Assembly: GCF_000143415.4 (NCBI RefSeq)
Contig: NW_003314307.1
Span: 1,034,952-1,098,951, forward strand
Direction: 5' to 3'
DNA: 64,000 bases
DNA from: Selaginella moellendorffii
Lineage: Eukaryota > Streptophyta > Lycopodiopsida > Selaginellales > Selaginellaceae
The position numbers and the translations under genes are program-made. Positions 1-10,959 of this stretch are shown piece after piece. How positions within the stretch are numbered: position 1 is the stretch's first letter; each line of letters opens with the position of its first letter. The notes below the pieces were generated by a model. That model was not told the DNA's origin and searched no databases. It worked only from the letters and a program-made list of their open reading frames with translations.

Positions 1-2494
1 TTGGGAGTGCATCTCTGTAGTTATCAATGAATCGCAGCCCTTCCTATAACAAATGAATTTTATTACCTTTCGATGCTCACTAGAGAGCACATTGTCAGCG
101 TCACAATCCTCGGAGGATGGAGATGTACATGTCCCACTAGACTGAGAGCGTAAGCGGTTCACCTCTTCCTGAATGAATCATCACATACAGATGAAGGATA
201 AAAACCGAACACGCATACTTTGAGTTTGTAAATTTGTTGTCGTAGAACATTAACATCACGCGATGTATCTTCGTTTACCACGGCCTGCCCCAAACGAGTA
301 TGGAGTAAAGCACAAACTTTCATAAAACGTACATTATTGCAGATGAACTTCGCCCTTTGTGCAAACTTTAACGTGCTTAGTGTGTCCAAGGAACAGCTGC
401 AATAAAATGCTTAACACGAAAACAGTAGCAGTAAATCGTACCAGATCGAAGGACTCACGGTGCTGATTATCATTGTTTTAGAGTTCCCTCCTAAGGAATC
501 CTGTTCCAATATTATCAATAACAGATCAAAGAAAAATAATGGACTCGACTAAACCTGAAGAAGATACGTAAGCTTTGAATCACGATATGGAACATGTCTT
601 TGCTTTCCATTAGCAACGTCCACTAATACCATAATGACGAGCCTAGAGAAAGAAACATAAGCAGATGATGAACGAGTTTTCGAATCATGCTCACCCAAGC
701 GTTGATAGAGATTTGTTGATATTCACAGCCTCTTTCAACCTATCATTTTCAGCGCCCGAAGACTTCTGCCTGCAAGAGATTCAATCAACCCCGTAAAGCA
801 CGAACAACGTACCTCTCAGAACCAGCTAGATCAACCAAGTTTAGCCTTCCGTATCTTCGATTAATTACTGCCTCTCGTTCCCACTGTAGAAGACGTTTTA
901 GTGAAAATTGGTGTACTACAAAATGCATACCGTGCTTTCGATAACGCAAGTCAAAACACTATGCGAGCGGCTACTCTCCCTGTTCATATTCGTAGCAGCA
1001 ACCTTGCGGTTAGATGCTCCCTGTAAGTAAAAACATGAATGCCATTTAAGTCTTAACCGGGGCTTGACAAAAACCTGAAGCAGAAGTTGCGTGACATCTT
1101 TCAAGCAGTTGACTTCAAACTCTGAAAGGCTTTCGACATAAACACCTTTCCTTGCATCCTCTCTCACTTGCAAGTTCGTTGATGAAGGTTCGAGAAGATC
1201 AGTAATCTGTTCGTTGTAGATTTCCAGGAACGAGCATCTACATGTATATCTAAGGTTTTCGTCTTTACGACCTTGTTCTTCCTGAAAAGAAAAACATTAG
1301 AGGCTTCAAAACTTACCCAGAAGGATAATCTTGCCTTTCGGATGGTAGAAAATAGGTGCTCAAAAGCTCGAAGAATCAGACCACGATTCTCACTATCTTT
1401 GCTAGTGATATCACCAAGCATGGTATGCGTCTTGCCACTACCAGTCTGCATTTTCCATCTTAATTTTAAATACTAAGACAACGTAATAAAAACAGCAGAC
1501 CTGGCCGTAAGCAAACACACAACTGTTGTACCCTCGCATACAATTTTCAACCATAGGCATTCCAGCAATTCTAAAGAGCTTATCCTGCCATGTCAAACGT
1601 TAGAAAGCAAGCTAGACAACGTAGCTTGATCTACCTGAGTGATAGCCTCGCACGCAACATGATCAAATGTGAATCTGGTGTCCGGATTTCCGAGCCAGGT
1701 TAAACTATGAGCACTATCTTGCCTGATGCATGTATCATATCCTTCTGCAGCAATCTCGTGGCTACTCAGTGGTCGAATTCTTATAAGCACCTGAAAAACA
1801 CGCGGGAAGTTGCAAAACCGAGGAAAGAATGGAACTTTCAGCCAGAAGAGAAAGTGACAATGATATAAAGTAATACCTGGACACTGTGCTCCAGCCAAAA
1901 CGAACTGTCTTCCTCGAGATCAAAAACGGGTTGGCAGTCTGGATGGACGGCCGCAGAATTAAAAACTTTAGAGCTGTTATGTCCTGCCCTCTGTGGAGTG
2001 GAAGATCCATACTTCAGAGATTTGGAGATGATCTTCCTGGGCGTGGCCGCATCATTGCTGCTTCCGGCCGTAGAATGGCAGTCCTTCTCGGGCTTTGAGC
2101 TACGAGGAGTACCTGCCTTATGCGTGCTTTGATGAGGGTTCTTGGGTATCCCTGGCTGCTGTGGGCGATGACTCGCTGGCTCACTCTCGGCTCCAAGATT
2201 CTTGACTTGTCTCTGGTACCAAGAGAACTTTCCCTTCGGTCGCTTCTCGGGAGTAATCAAGAGATTCTCCGGGACATTCTCGGAATGCGGGAACACGGTC
2301 GCGAAGCTCATGCTACTGCCCTTCTTCCCTCGGGGCGTGGCGCTGCTGCTAGGGCCTGTTTCTTGGTGATGCGAGGACGGGAGCTCGTGTTCCAGGAGAT
2401 GATCGCGATCCGTGTGGCCGCTTCCCGGATTATGCTTGGCCCCGCCTCTGGGAGAGCTCCCTATGAGCATCCGGAGAGGAGAAACCTTCGGCAT
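1..2494 (-). CDS. Kinesin-12 (PAKRP1/KIN12 type) motor protein, N-terminal part, runs off the window
   Basis: Microtubule motor of the plant kinesin-12 group, which acts at the phragmoplast midline during cytokinesis. The multi-exon gene reads from ATG 2494 towards base 1 and is cut by the window edge. An N-terminal extension of about 200 residues, rich in Ser, Pro and basic residues, includes the group-typical patch [13 protein letters not shown]. The motor core follows across several exons: [33 protein letters not shown] joined to [12 protein letters not shown] (P-loop), [12 protein letters not shown] (switch I), [10 protein letters not shown] (switch II, about 813-860) and [14 protein letters not shown] (about 345-390), then the neck [20 protein letters not shown]. 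All catalytic motifs are present, so it looks functional. The coiled-coil stalk lies beyond the edge. The group is secure; which paralogue is not. Confidence 0.9.
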
Positions 2495-2917
2495 TCTTGA
2501 ATCCTAGCAAAATCTACCCCTACACTCGCTGCTACCTCGCGCAAGGCGCTGCCGCTGTCGCAAAACAGACCCCCGGCGCTCGATCGAGCGCACCCTGGCC
2601 TGCCACGAAGAACCCTAAATCGGCAGCGTGGGCGCCTGGCACGCTGCAACAAATGCCCCAGTGACTGAGTCCGGGCATTTTTCGTCTGGGCCTAGATTTC
2701 CATGGATGGGGCAGGTTTAGGGCTTTAGTTCCTTTGCACGAACGCAGATCGCGCGGCTGGATTTAAAAGCTCGCAATCGAACGGCTGTCGTGCACGGGCG
2801 GCAACGGTCGATTGTTGTGGGACCCAAGACTTTATTTTTGGCCAGAATCGAAACCGAAACCACTGGCACCAGCTTAATTAATCTGGTAGCGTGCTTTTAA
2901 CATAACCAAAGAATACT
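2495..2917. promoter_or_regulatory. Intergenic: kinesin 5' region and SDA1 3' end
   Basis: This 423-bp GC-rich gap lies between the kinesin start codon and the SDA1 stop codon, both genes being on the minus strand. It must contain the kinesin promoter and leader and the SDA1 3' untranslated region. No open frame with homology, no TATA box and no repeat was recognised. Confidence 0.4.
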
Positions 2918-5900
2918 TTATTTCCATGCTTTCTTTCCACGGAAGTTCTTCGTCAATCTAGCCTTGGATTTTCGATGCTCGCGAGTTCGAGCGGATTTCA
3001 TGCGCCGAGCAGCCACTGGGAGGTTCTTTTTCTTCTCTTTTTGGCGATTACTCAAGCCTCCGGTCTAAATCCAAACAAACAAAATCTAACGAGTGAAATA
3101 GCGAATGAAAAACATACCTTTCGTTTCTTTACTGCTGCTCGTGAAGTATAGGTGCCTCTGTCGTCCCTTCCGGCCTTGGACGAAGCAATTCTCTCTTCTT
3201 TGCTTTGCTTTCTTCGTATGTTTGCCTGCAAAGTAAAGCAATACAGAGTGAGCGCTTCGTGCTGAAAGAAAGAAATGAAGAGCTTACCTCTAGTTTTGAA
3301 GGATCAAGCGGACGTTGGTTTTGTGACTCCGAAGCGATTTTCCTAAGCCCGTGATTGGAGAGGGCATTTTCAGCTTCTCGCTTGGCCTAAAAAGGAAGGA
3401 AAAAAGAAAAAGTGAAGTCAAAGTGGTACCGAGTGATGATAAGTACCTGGATCTCTCGAATTCGTCGGAAGTCTTCGTTTGATAAAATGCCATCGCCAGA
3501 GACCTCGTCATCCTCCAGTTTGCTACCCGCAAACCTTTTAAGTTGGCTCAAGCTCATGTCGTCAAGGTTTGATTCCTCGCCGTCCATTTTCTTTCGCTTA
3601 AGCGTCGCAACCTGTTTCATTTCGCCATTCTTCAGTTTCTTTTCCAAAGTCTCGGGCACATCTTCATCTGACCCTTCGTTGTCATCTCCACTGTCTTCAT
3701 CATCTTCGCCTTCGTCATCTTCTTCGTCTTCTTCGTCGTTGTCATCTTCTAGCTCTTCTCCACTGCCTTCACCCTCCTCCTCGCTACTTTCTTCTTCCTC
3801 TTCTCTTCCACTTTCGTCATCTTCGTCTCCACACTCTCCACTATTGTCTTCGTCCTCCTCTTGCTCCGCCAAAAGCTCTACGCCCGGCACGTCGGTGTGA
3901 ACAATGACTTTACCAAAAGCCTTTGGTTCCACGGATAAATCAGTGCCGCGACCACGGTGCTTCTTCATTAAAAGTGATGGATTAACCTGTCAAATAAAAA
4001 TTTGTGTCTTTAGTAAAGACTTCCAGGCACTTAACTAACCTGGCGATAGAGTCCAATGATGGAGTTCGCAGCGGCAGATACTGCTTTTTCTCGGGATTTT
4101 TTGTACATTGAAAGATCTTCAAGAAGGTCTCTTGTCATGATCTGCACGAAAGAAAAAACGGTGAGAAAAGGAACGAGACTTATGATACGATGATCTCACC
4201 AGTGGCATCCGAGCACAAATCTCACGAACGGTGTTTAGACCGACGGCAATAACCTGCGCTAGTCCATCAGCAACATAAAAACCATGAAAGATAATTTACC
4301 TCAGGCCGCGAGCGATCATGCACAAACGAGTTCACCAGTTGCTTCAGCAATGGTTCTACTGCATCAACTGGAACCTAAAACAAAGTGTCAGAAAGGAACT
4401 AAAGCGTGAGTATCGGCTCACCTTATCGTGGCATGCCTGAACTGCGGCCGCAAGCAGCTGAGTTTCATCTTGTTGGTGAGGCTGCAGGGAAGTTATAATA
4501 TTAAATCGGAATAGGGAACTAGTCCGCAGACTTACCGACACATAGCGCTGTAAATGAGGATAGAAACTGAGTAGTAAAAGCTGATGCATCCCCACGCATC
4601 GCGAAATAACCATAATCATCATAAGTTTCACCTATAGAAACAAAGACATATCACCATCTATGAATCCCAGAAGGTTTTCTTACCTGAAATTTCTCGTTAC
4701 AGTTTTGCAAACGCGCAAACAACTTCTCCGCGAATTCCTTGTTTCACAATACGTAGTGTTTTAGCAACTTCCGAACCGAGGTGAAAAACCAGTGACTAAC
4801 CTGTGGATCTCGCAGATGCTCGAGAGGTGCAAAGCTTCCTTTTTTTTCCTCCTGCGCTTTTATCCGCTGCTGTTTTTTCAAGCTACGGATGGCCCTCTCT
4901 ATCTTAGCTTGCTTCTTCTTCTTGCTCGAAACCGTGCCTTTGTGTTGTGACTAGAGTTCACCGAAATCGAACATTTCAATAGTGCGTGATAAATCAGCCA
5001 AACCTTACCTTGTATATGGCTTCCTTGCTCACACCAACAGCTCCCGAGGGTGTGTCATCTTCTTGATCGGACTCGTCGCTGTCTTCATCGTATTTATTTT
5101 CGTAGCCATGAAGAAATTTCAAGGTAGCTATCATAATTCTACGAAAACAGTGTCAAAATGGCAGCTTGAACTTAAAGAAAACTTGAGCTGAACTCACCTC
5201 GGAGACTTGTGGAAACAAGCGTTGCAGATGGCATTCGCAGTTTGCGGATCAATCCACACCTTTCGCCTGTAGAGCTCGCAAGTCAAGACGAAAGCATGCT
5301 TTGCACGAGCTTCATCGTCTTCCTAAACGTTTTAATGTCGGTGAGCGCTCGAAGCAATAAGAAAGTAGAAAAGTGCATACCTGGATTACTGGAAAGATGA
5401 TGTTCTGCAAGGACCTGTTCTTGGCTTCGTTCCTGTGCTTGCGATTCATGCGAGAGATGTTCTGCAAAAGGTGGGAGGAGACAAACTTTTTGAGATTTTT
5501 GTCTCCTGAGGATTGAAGCTTTATCATCACTGGCAAGACTTCCACGAGAGAAATTTTCTACCAGAAAAACGAAAGGTTAAAGACCTTGTGTAAATTTTTT
5601 TTCACTTCCTTACCTCTCGATTGCGAAGAAGAATGAGAGCTTGCGCAAGGTGACAACGCAAAGACGATGGAAGACGATTGCTAGCATTCTTGAGTAAATT
5701 GAGTAGCTGATGCGGAAATCCAGCCAGCTGCTTGGGATACGAGGGCGTAACATGAGCTAGAAACATCGCCATATCGCCCAGCTCCTTGGCGGCCGCGTGA
5801 TCGGGCGCCAGAGCGGCAAACGAAACGTTCCCATTCCCAGCATCCGGCGCCTCCAGTTCAAGAACACCCAAGCACGCCTTGAAATGCCGCAGCTGCAAAT

Positions 5901-5982
5901 CGAGCTCTGCCTCATACCCGCCGGGATCCTCCTTCATTCGCGATTGCAGCAGCAGCAAATCGGCGTGCGGAGTCACCTCCAT
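2918..5982 (-). CDS. SDA1: SDA1 homologue, 60S ribosome biogenesis and export factor
   Basis: Nucleolar/nuclear protein which in yeast is needed for 60S subunit export and passage through G1. ATG 5982 starts MEVTPHADLLLLQSR. The family-typical N-terminus follows (ELDLQLRHFKACL, MFLAHVTPSYPKQL, LRCHLAQALILLRNR) and the exon ends at 5614 with a GT donor. Further short exons carry the HEAT-like middle. The exon near 3968-3390 encodes RGRGTDLSVEPKAFGK, then an acidic stretch of about 100 residues (Asp/Glu/Ser), as in other SDA1 proteins. The last exon ends in a Lys/Arg-rich tail, FRGKKAWK, with stop TAA at 2918-2920. An in-frame TTG lies 12 bases upstream of the chosen ATG. A telo-box lies about 40 bp upstream. 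Introns are mostly 50-90 bp. The family call is secure; some exon borders were not worked out. Confidence 0.9.
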
Positions 5983-6020
5983 CGCGCACTCCAAGAGCCC
6001 TAAAATCAGACCAGAGTGAT

Positions 6021-6028
6021 AAACCCTA
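6021..6028. promoter_or_regulatory. Telo-box AAACCCTA upstream of SDA1
   Basis: AAACCCTAA occurs 39 bp upstream of the SDA1 ATG. Telo-boxes are common close to the start sites of plant ribosome-biogenesis and ribosomal-protein genes, which fits this gene. The motif is seen directly; its activity here is inferred. Confidence 0.5.
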
Positions 6029-6141
6029 AACTCTCATTGGACGGCTAGCATTTAATTCCAAGGTTTATTCTCCTTTATTCCCACCGATCGAACGGTCACT
6101 ATTCATCTTTAGCAAAAATCTTTGTACACAGACACCTAGCT

Positions 6142-6578
6142 TTAGAATGCCGATCCACTTCCCCTTCTCTGCCCGAGCAACACGTCCTTGGCCTCGTTGA
6201 TCTTCGTCGCGAGGTAATCGCTCCCTCCAGCATCTGGATGATTCGCGACCATCACTTTCCTGTGCGCCTCTTTGATCTTCTCCTGTGCGACGCTTTCCCT
6301 GTCCGCCAGAGCTTTGGACTCGAATCGAGAGAGGAAAAACCCTTACCTCACGCCAAGGATCAGCGCGGCTTCTCGTCTCGTCATCGTCGGCTGGAAACCG
6401 CCCTCGTAGAATTTTCGCAATCGCGGCACTGCCGGTCGCGTCCGGAACGCGTGCCATGCCTCAACCCCATACTTCCCAGCTATCGCAGCTGCGGCGATCG
6501 CAACTCCAGCAATGAATGGCGTAGCCTGCGACATTGGGGCATCAGCACGCTGATCGATCGATCCCATTCACTCACCAT
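6142..6578 (-). CDS. TIM14: TIM14/PAM18, J-domain subunit of the mitochondrial import motor
   Basis: Inner-membrane co-chaperone that stimulates mitochondrial Hsp70 at the TIM23 channel. Three exons join cleanly: 6578-6576 (ATG alone), 6525-6347 and 6298-6142, with introns of only 50 and 48 bp. The product is 112 residues, the usual length. It starts [21 protein letters not shown] (the membrane segment), continues [21 protein letters not shown], then the J-domain with the HPD triad in [11 protein letters not shown], and ends [11 protein letters not shown]...GSAF. The ATG-only first exon is supported by GTGAGT right after the ATG and an acceptor just before GCT ACG CCA, giving the family-typical ATPFIAG start. 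An unspliced reading would begin MSQATPF instead. It is divergent from eL34. Confidence 0.93.
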
Positions 6579-6714
6579 ACTTCCCTGGCGAAGCGCGCTT
6601 CGCTCGCTCGTAATCCCTAACCCTAAAAACGCCATAGCCAGAAAATGGACGGCGGAGATCTTTTGAGCAAGAACCCTAAGCCCTAATTTCTCTTGGCGAG
6701 GCGGCGAGAGAGCG
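6579..6714. promoter_or_regulatory. Divergent promoter between TIM14 and eL34 with telo-box-like repeats
   Basis: Only 136 bp separates the two start codons, so transcription control is probably shared. Two clusters of CCCTAA-type repeats, around 6611-6627 and 6671-6686, resemble telo-boxes, which often drive plant ribosomal-protein genes. No TATA box is evident. Confidence 0.5.
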
Positions 6715-7264
6715 ATGGCGCAGCGGCTGACTTACCGGAGGCGCCACAGCTATGCGACCAGATCCAACCAGACCAAGGTCGTGAGAACGCCAGGTAAGTC
6801 TCTCCTCCCTCTCTCTCGCTCTCGATCGATGCATTCTCACGGATTTCTCTCAGGTGGGCGTCTCGTCTACCAGACCGCGACGAAGAAGGCGAAGGGGCCG
6901 CGATGCGCGATCACCAAGAAGCCCATCATCGGGGTAAGGCATTCTCGATTCTCTCGCTTTCTCGCCGCTTAGCGCTAGCTCTTTGATCTGTGGTAGGTTC
7001 CTCGTCTAAGGCCGATGGAGTATAAGCGCTCTCGCATTGCCAGGCACAAGAAATCCATCAGCAGGGCCTACGGTGGATCCATGTCCGCGTCGGCAGTGCG
7101 CGAGAGGTAAAGTATCGATCGATCTGTCAATGGGATCTCTCAAAAAATACTTTGGTTCTTCCAGGATCATGCGAGCTTTCTTGGTGGAGGAGCAAAAGAT
7201 CGTGAAGAAGGTTCTCAAGGTCCAAAAGGCGAAGGAGAAGCAAGCCGCCAAAGCCCAAGCTTAG
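6715..7264 (+). CDS. RPL34: 60S ribosomal protein eL34
   Basis: Structural protein of the large cytosolic ribosomal subunit. Four exons join in frame: 6715-6793, 6854-6933, 6997-7106 and 7165-7264, giving 122 residues, close to the usual 115-120. Hallmarks are [55 protein letters not shown] and the Lys/Ala-rich C-terminus. The start is fixed by the conserved [10 protein letters not shown]. Introns are 57-63 bp. The upstream region carries telo-box-like repeats, as expected for this class. Confidence 0.97.
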
Positions 7265-7328
7265 AACGATCTAAAGAATGTGGCCTCTTTTTTTGTTTGA
7301 AATTTTAAAGTCTCGACGTTCTCGTTCT

Positions 7329-7336
7329 TAGGGTTT
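7329..7336. promoter_or_regulatory. Telo-box (TAGGGTTT) before the NFD6-like gene
   Basis: TAGGGTTTT, the complement of AAACCCTA, lies about 30 bp upstream of ATG 7363, with a second TAGGGTT at 7340. It sits just after the eL34 stop codon, so the downstream promoter is very compact. Activity is inferred from the motif only. Confidence 0.45.
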
Positions 7337-7362
7337 TAGATAGGGTTCTTGCGGAGGTCTTG

Positions 7363-7843
7363 ATGGCGCTGGGGAGAGCGCTCGCCTCCGCCGCGAGGAA
7401 AGCTGCTGCCGATTCCATTCCAAGATCCTACATTGCGTCTCGATCGGTGACAAGGTGTAGATATTTCGTGTTGTTTTCGATTCCATAGCCTGAGTCTCGC
7501 AGATTTCGAGCTGCTGCCTCCGCCGCGGCGCATTTCTCCATCCCTTTCCACAATGCGACCGCGCAAGCTCGTTTGGTCGCGAGATTGAGCGCTGGAGGGA
7601 ATTTCACTTCGTTTGCGTTGTTTCAAGGTACGTGAAATCGTGAAATTTTTTTCTTGTTTTCCTGAGCATTCATGCATGGGAGTTCGTATGTGGAATTTTT
7701 TTCCAAATCTTCTATGTTCATGCCAAAGTATTTGTGTGTGTGTTCGTGTGTGTAGATGATGAAGGCACATAGTGATGTTTCCAGCGCCCCTAAATGACAC
7801 TGCAATTTTTTTTACCTGCTTAGATGATCTTGATGACACCTGA
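7363..7843 (+). CDS. Small mitochondrial protein, NFD6-like family
   Basis: Predicted 78-residue product from three exons: 7363-7454, 7503-7627 and 7824-7843, the last ending QDDLDDT-stop. The N-terminus (MALGRALASAARKAAADSIP) is Ala/Arg-rich without acidic residues near the start, typical of a mitochondrial presequence. The stretch PFHNATAQARLVARLS resembles the PLHSAVAxARLTSxLS core of the plant NUCLEAR FUSION DEFECTIVE 6-like family, whose members are short organellar proteins ending in an acidic tail such as this one. The resemblance is from memory, not a search. Function beyond organelle targeting is unknown. Alternatively these exons could be a leader for the downstream PDF-PPR gene, but the in-frame stop at 7841 argues against it. 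Confidence 0.6.
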
Positions 7844-8168
7844 TGGTGCGGCTGCCTTGACGAATTGTTCTTGATTGCTGGAGAGGCTATAGCTGCTTTT
7901 CATCTTTCATTTCTCTTCTCGTTTTGAAAAATCTCTCACTTTTTCGGCTCTCATGATCGCGGTGTGTTGTTAGAACTCGGCTCAGCGCAGCCTCGATGAT
8001 TCCCGGGGTGAGTAAGCCATCGCGTCATTTTGTCCAAAGATGACTCTTAAACGTTTTTGAAATTCAAGCTGAGATTGTTTCATTAAGGTTCGCTATTCAT
8101 TCATTGGGTTTTACTTTGCACAAGTTGGGCCCGTCTGGAATGGTTCTTCACTTTCACTGTAGGCACAA

Positions 8169-10940
8169 ATGGTGAAAGCCAATACTGAGGAGCAGCTATG
8201 GCAGCTATTCTTTGAAGACCCATCTTCCTGGTGGGACAATAGAACTGTGAAGGTACTTCTTGGTTCTATCTCATAAGTACTGAATAGATATCTTCTGTCT
8301 CTTTTCCTTTTCCAGAGTAATCCGAGATTTCCAGACTTCAAGCATGCAACAAGCGGAGCTAGTCTCTGGATCAATTCCCGGACTCCCAAATGGGTGGCAC
8401 CAAAACTGTCGACTCTGACTCAGACATCGTGCAGTGAAGTTCAGTTCCGAAAATCATGTGTTGGAAGCTCGGTGAGGAAGAAAGAAGTTGGCAAGCACTC
8501 GCTGGCGGCATATCTCAAATTGCTAGACGATGGAGTAAAGCCGGCTACTGGGTCAATCCTCGCTGCGTTGAAGGTCTGTAGCAGCTCACGAGATCTCCAA
8601 GCGGGTAAGAAGATTCATAAGGACGTAGTTGACAGTGGTGAACTCTCCAACATATTCATCTCTAACACTTTGATTGACATGTATGCAAAGTGCGGGAGCA
8701 TGGCTGAGGCTCGGCAGCTGTTCGACAGCATGAAGCACCGCGACGTAGTTTCATGGACTGCAATTGTCCAGGGATATGCAAACTCTGGGGAAGGGGAACT
8801 GGCTCTCAAGCTTTATTCAAGAATGCAAGAGGAGGGCCACAAATCCAACAGAGTCAGCATCCTGGCTGCGCTGAAAGCGTGTGCTAGTCTGGCAGAGAAA
8901 GAGGACAATGAACTTCTCGGTGGCAAACATCTCAAGGTGAAGTGCCTGGGAAGGGTCAGAGCTTTACACTCTCAAGTAACTGGCAACGAGGCCGAGCTGG
9001 ACCTTTTCGTGGCGAACAGTCTGATCGATGTTTACTCGAAGTGTGGGAGCATGGCAGATGCTCAACAGGTTTTCGACAAAATCCTGCATCACAGTGTGGT
9101 CTCCTGGAACAGCCTTATTCAAGGTTATGCCGAAAGCGGACAGGGTGAACAGGCACTAGAGTGTTACGAACTTATGCAACGTAGAGGCTTCAAAGCGGAT
9201 ACAGTGACACTCGTAGCAGCGTTGAAGGCCTGTGCTTGTTTGGCAGAAGGAGAAGAGAGAAATGGGAAGTTTGTCAACCTCCACAGAGTGAGAGCCATTC
9301 ACACTCTAGCGGCTAGCAACTGTTTGGTGGACGTTGTCCTGGCGAATACTCTTGTTGATTCTTATGCGAAGTGTGGGAGCATGGTGGATGCTCGTCAAGT
9401 TTTTGAGAAAATGGAGCAGCATACCGTGGTTTCGTGGACAGTACTCATTCTCGGGTATGCTCAGAACGGGGAAGGCGAAGTGGCACTGGAACTTTATGCT
9501 CGTATGAAAGACGAAGGTTGTGCAGCCAACCTCGTGACAATCCTGGCTGCTCTCAAAGCATGCACAGGTGTTGCTGAGAAAGCGTTCTCTTCAGGAACAG
9601 TTGCCAGGACGGAGTGCATTTGGAAAGGCAAGAGTATCCATGCTGAAGCTGCCAGAATTAGCGTGGAGATGAACCAGTCTGTGGCGAACACTCTGGTCGA
9701 CATGTACGCGAAATGTGGCAGCTTGGAAGATGCTCTTCGAGTTTTCCAGTTTATGAGGCGTCACGACGTTGTCTCCTGGAACTGTCTCATACTTGGTTTT
9801 GCCAAGTGTGGCAACGGAGACGCGGCTCTTGAGATGTTCTCGTGCATGAGGGACGAAGATCATCCTCCGGATCGCATTACTTTTATTGCTGCTTTGAAGG
9901 CCTGTGCGAGCTCTGCTGAACAAGAAGAAGCCAAGCTCGTCGACGGGAGAGCTGTGAAGCAAGAGTGCTTACAACGAGGCAGGGCTATTCATAAGAGAGC
10001 TGCAGAGAGCCTGGACATACTGGATCCGGCAATGCTCAACACGCTGGTGGACACGTACGCGAAGTGCGGAAGCATGGGGGATGCTCGGCAGGTGTTCGAG
10101 AGTATGCAGGAAAGGAGCGTTGTTTCTTGGAACTGCATAATTCTGGGATATGCACAGGCAGGAGAGTCCGAGATTGCTCTACAGCTTTATGCAAAGATGA
10201 GAGACGACGAAAACTCGTGTTTGCCAGACGCCGTGACTTTCACAGGTGCTTTCAAGGCTTGTGGTGCGCTGGGGGCGCTGGAAACAGGGAAGCAGATCGA
10301 AGCCGACGTTCGTAGTGCCGGACTTGACACTGACACTATGGTGCTGAACTCTCTCCTCGACTTTTACTGTAAGTGTGGGAGCATGCTCGAGGCCGAGCGG
10401 GTGTTTAGCTCCGTTTCTGCGAAGACGCAAGTTACGTGGGCTGCACTGATGGCTGGCTACAGCTCCATCGGACAGACGCAGCGCGTTTTTCAGCTGTTCG
10501 AGGACATGCAGCGGCATCGAGTTCAACCTGACCATGTTACGTTCCTCACACTTCTCAGCGCGTGCAGCCACGCGGGGCTTGTGGACAAGGGAAAGGAGTA
10601 CTTCCAGGCAATGAGCTCCAACAAGTTTGGAATAAGTCCAAGCCGGCAGCATTACTCGTGCATGGTGGATATGTTGGGCCGGGCAAACCAGCTGGATGAG
10701 GCCGTGACCATGATCCAGAGCATGCCGGGCAAAGCAGACGTGGTGATATGGATGGTGCTTTTGGCCGCTGCTGAGAAGTGGAAGAACGTGGATGCTGGGA
10801 GGCTGGCTTTCGAGTCACTCATGAAACTAGATGCGAAGAATGCGACGGCTTATGTGCTAATGTCCAACATCTATGCCGGTGCTGGAATGCTCGAGGAACT
10901 GGTCCAGATACAAGACATGTACAGGCAAAGTCACCACTAG
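8169..10940 (+). CDS. PDF motif-PPR fusion protein, probable organellar RNA-binding protein
   Basis: Predicted 902 residues. Exon 8169-8252 encodes LWQLFFEDPSSWWDNR and exon 8316-10940 continues in frame with NPRFPDFKH, SLWINSRTPKWVAPKL and then the PPR array. W-FF-DP--WWDNR / NP-xPDFKH / LW / PKWV is the PDF motif, known from plant organellar single-strand DNA-binding (OSB) proteins. The rest is a PLS-type PPR protein: repeats such as NTLIDMYAKCGSMAEARQLF and DVVSWTAIVQGYANSGEGE. It ends at an E1-like segment (NATAYVLMSNIYAGAGM) without E2 or DYW. Four successive modules carry extra 15-20 residue inserts before the GRAIH-type helix. The start is uncertain: an upstream mini-exon 7996-8007 (ATG ATT CCC GGG, GT donor) would splice in frame to GCACAAATG. 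No targeting peptide or OB-fold was seen in the chosen model. Confidence 0.8.
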
Positions 10941-10959
10941 CGACCAATGACGTTCCGGC

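Noticed and set aside
3412-3900. Ser-rich plus-strand ORF of 162 residues
   Set aside because: Antisense shadow of the Asp/Glu-rich region of SDA1.
7363-8168. An OB-fold upstream of the PDF motif, as in true OSB proteins
   Set aside because: Exons here encode a short targeting-like protein that ends in a stop at 7841; no OB-fold pattern was found.
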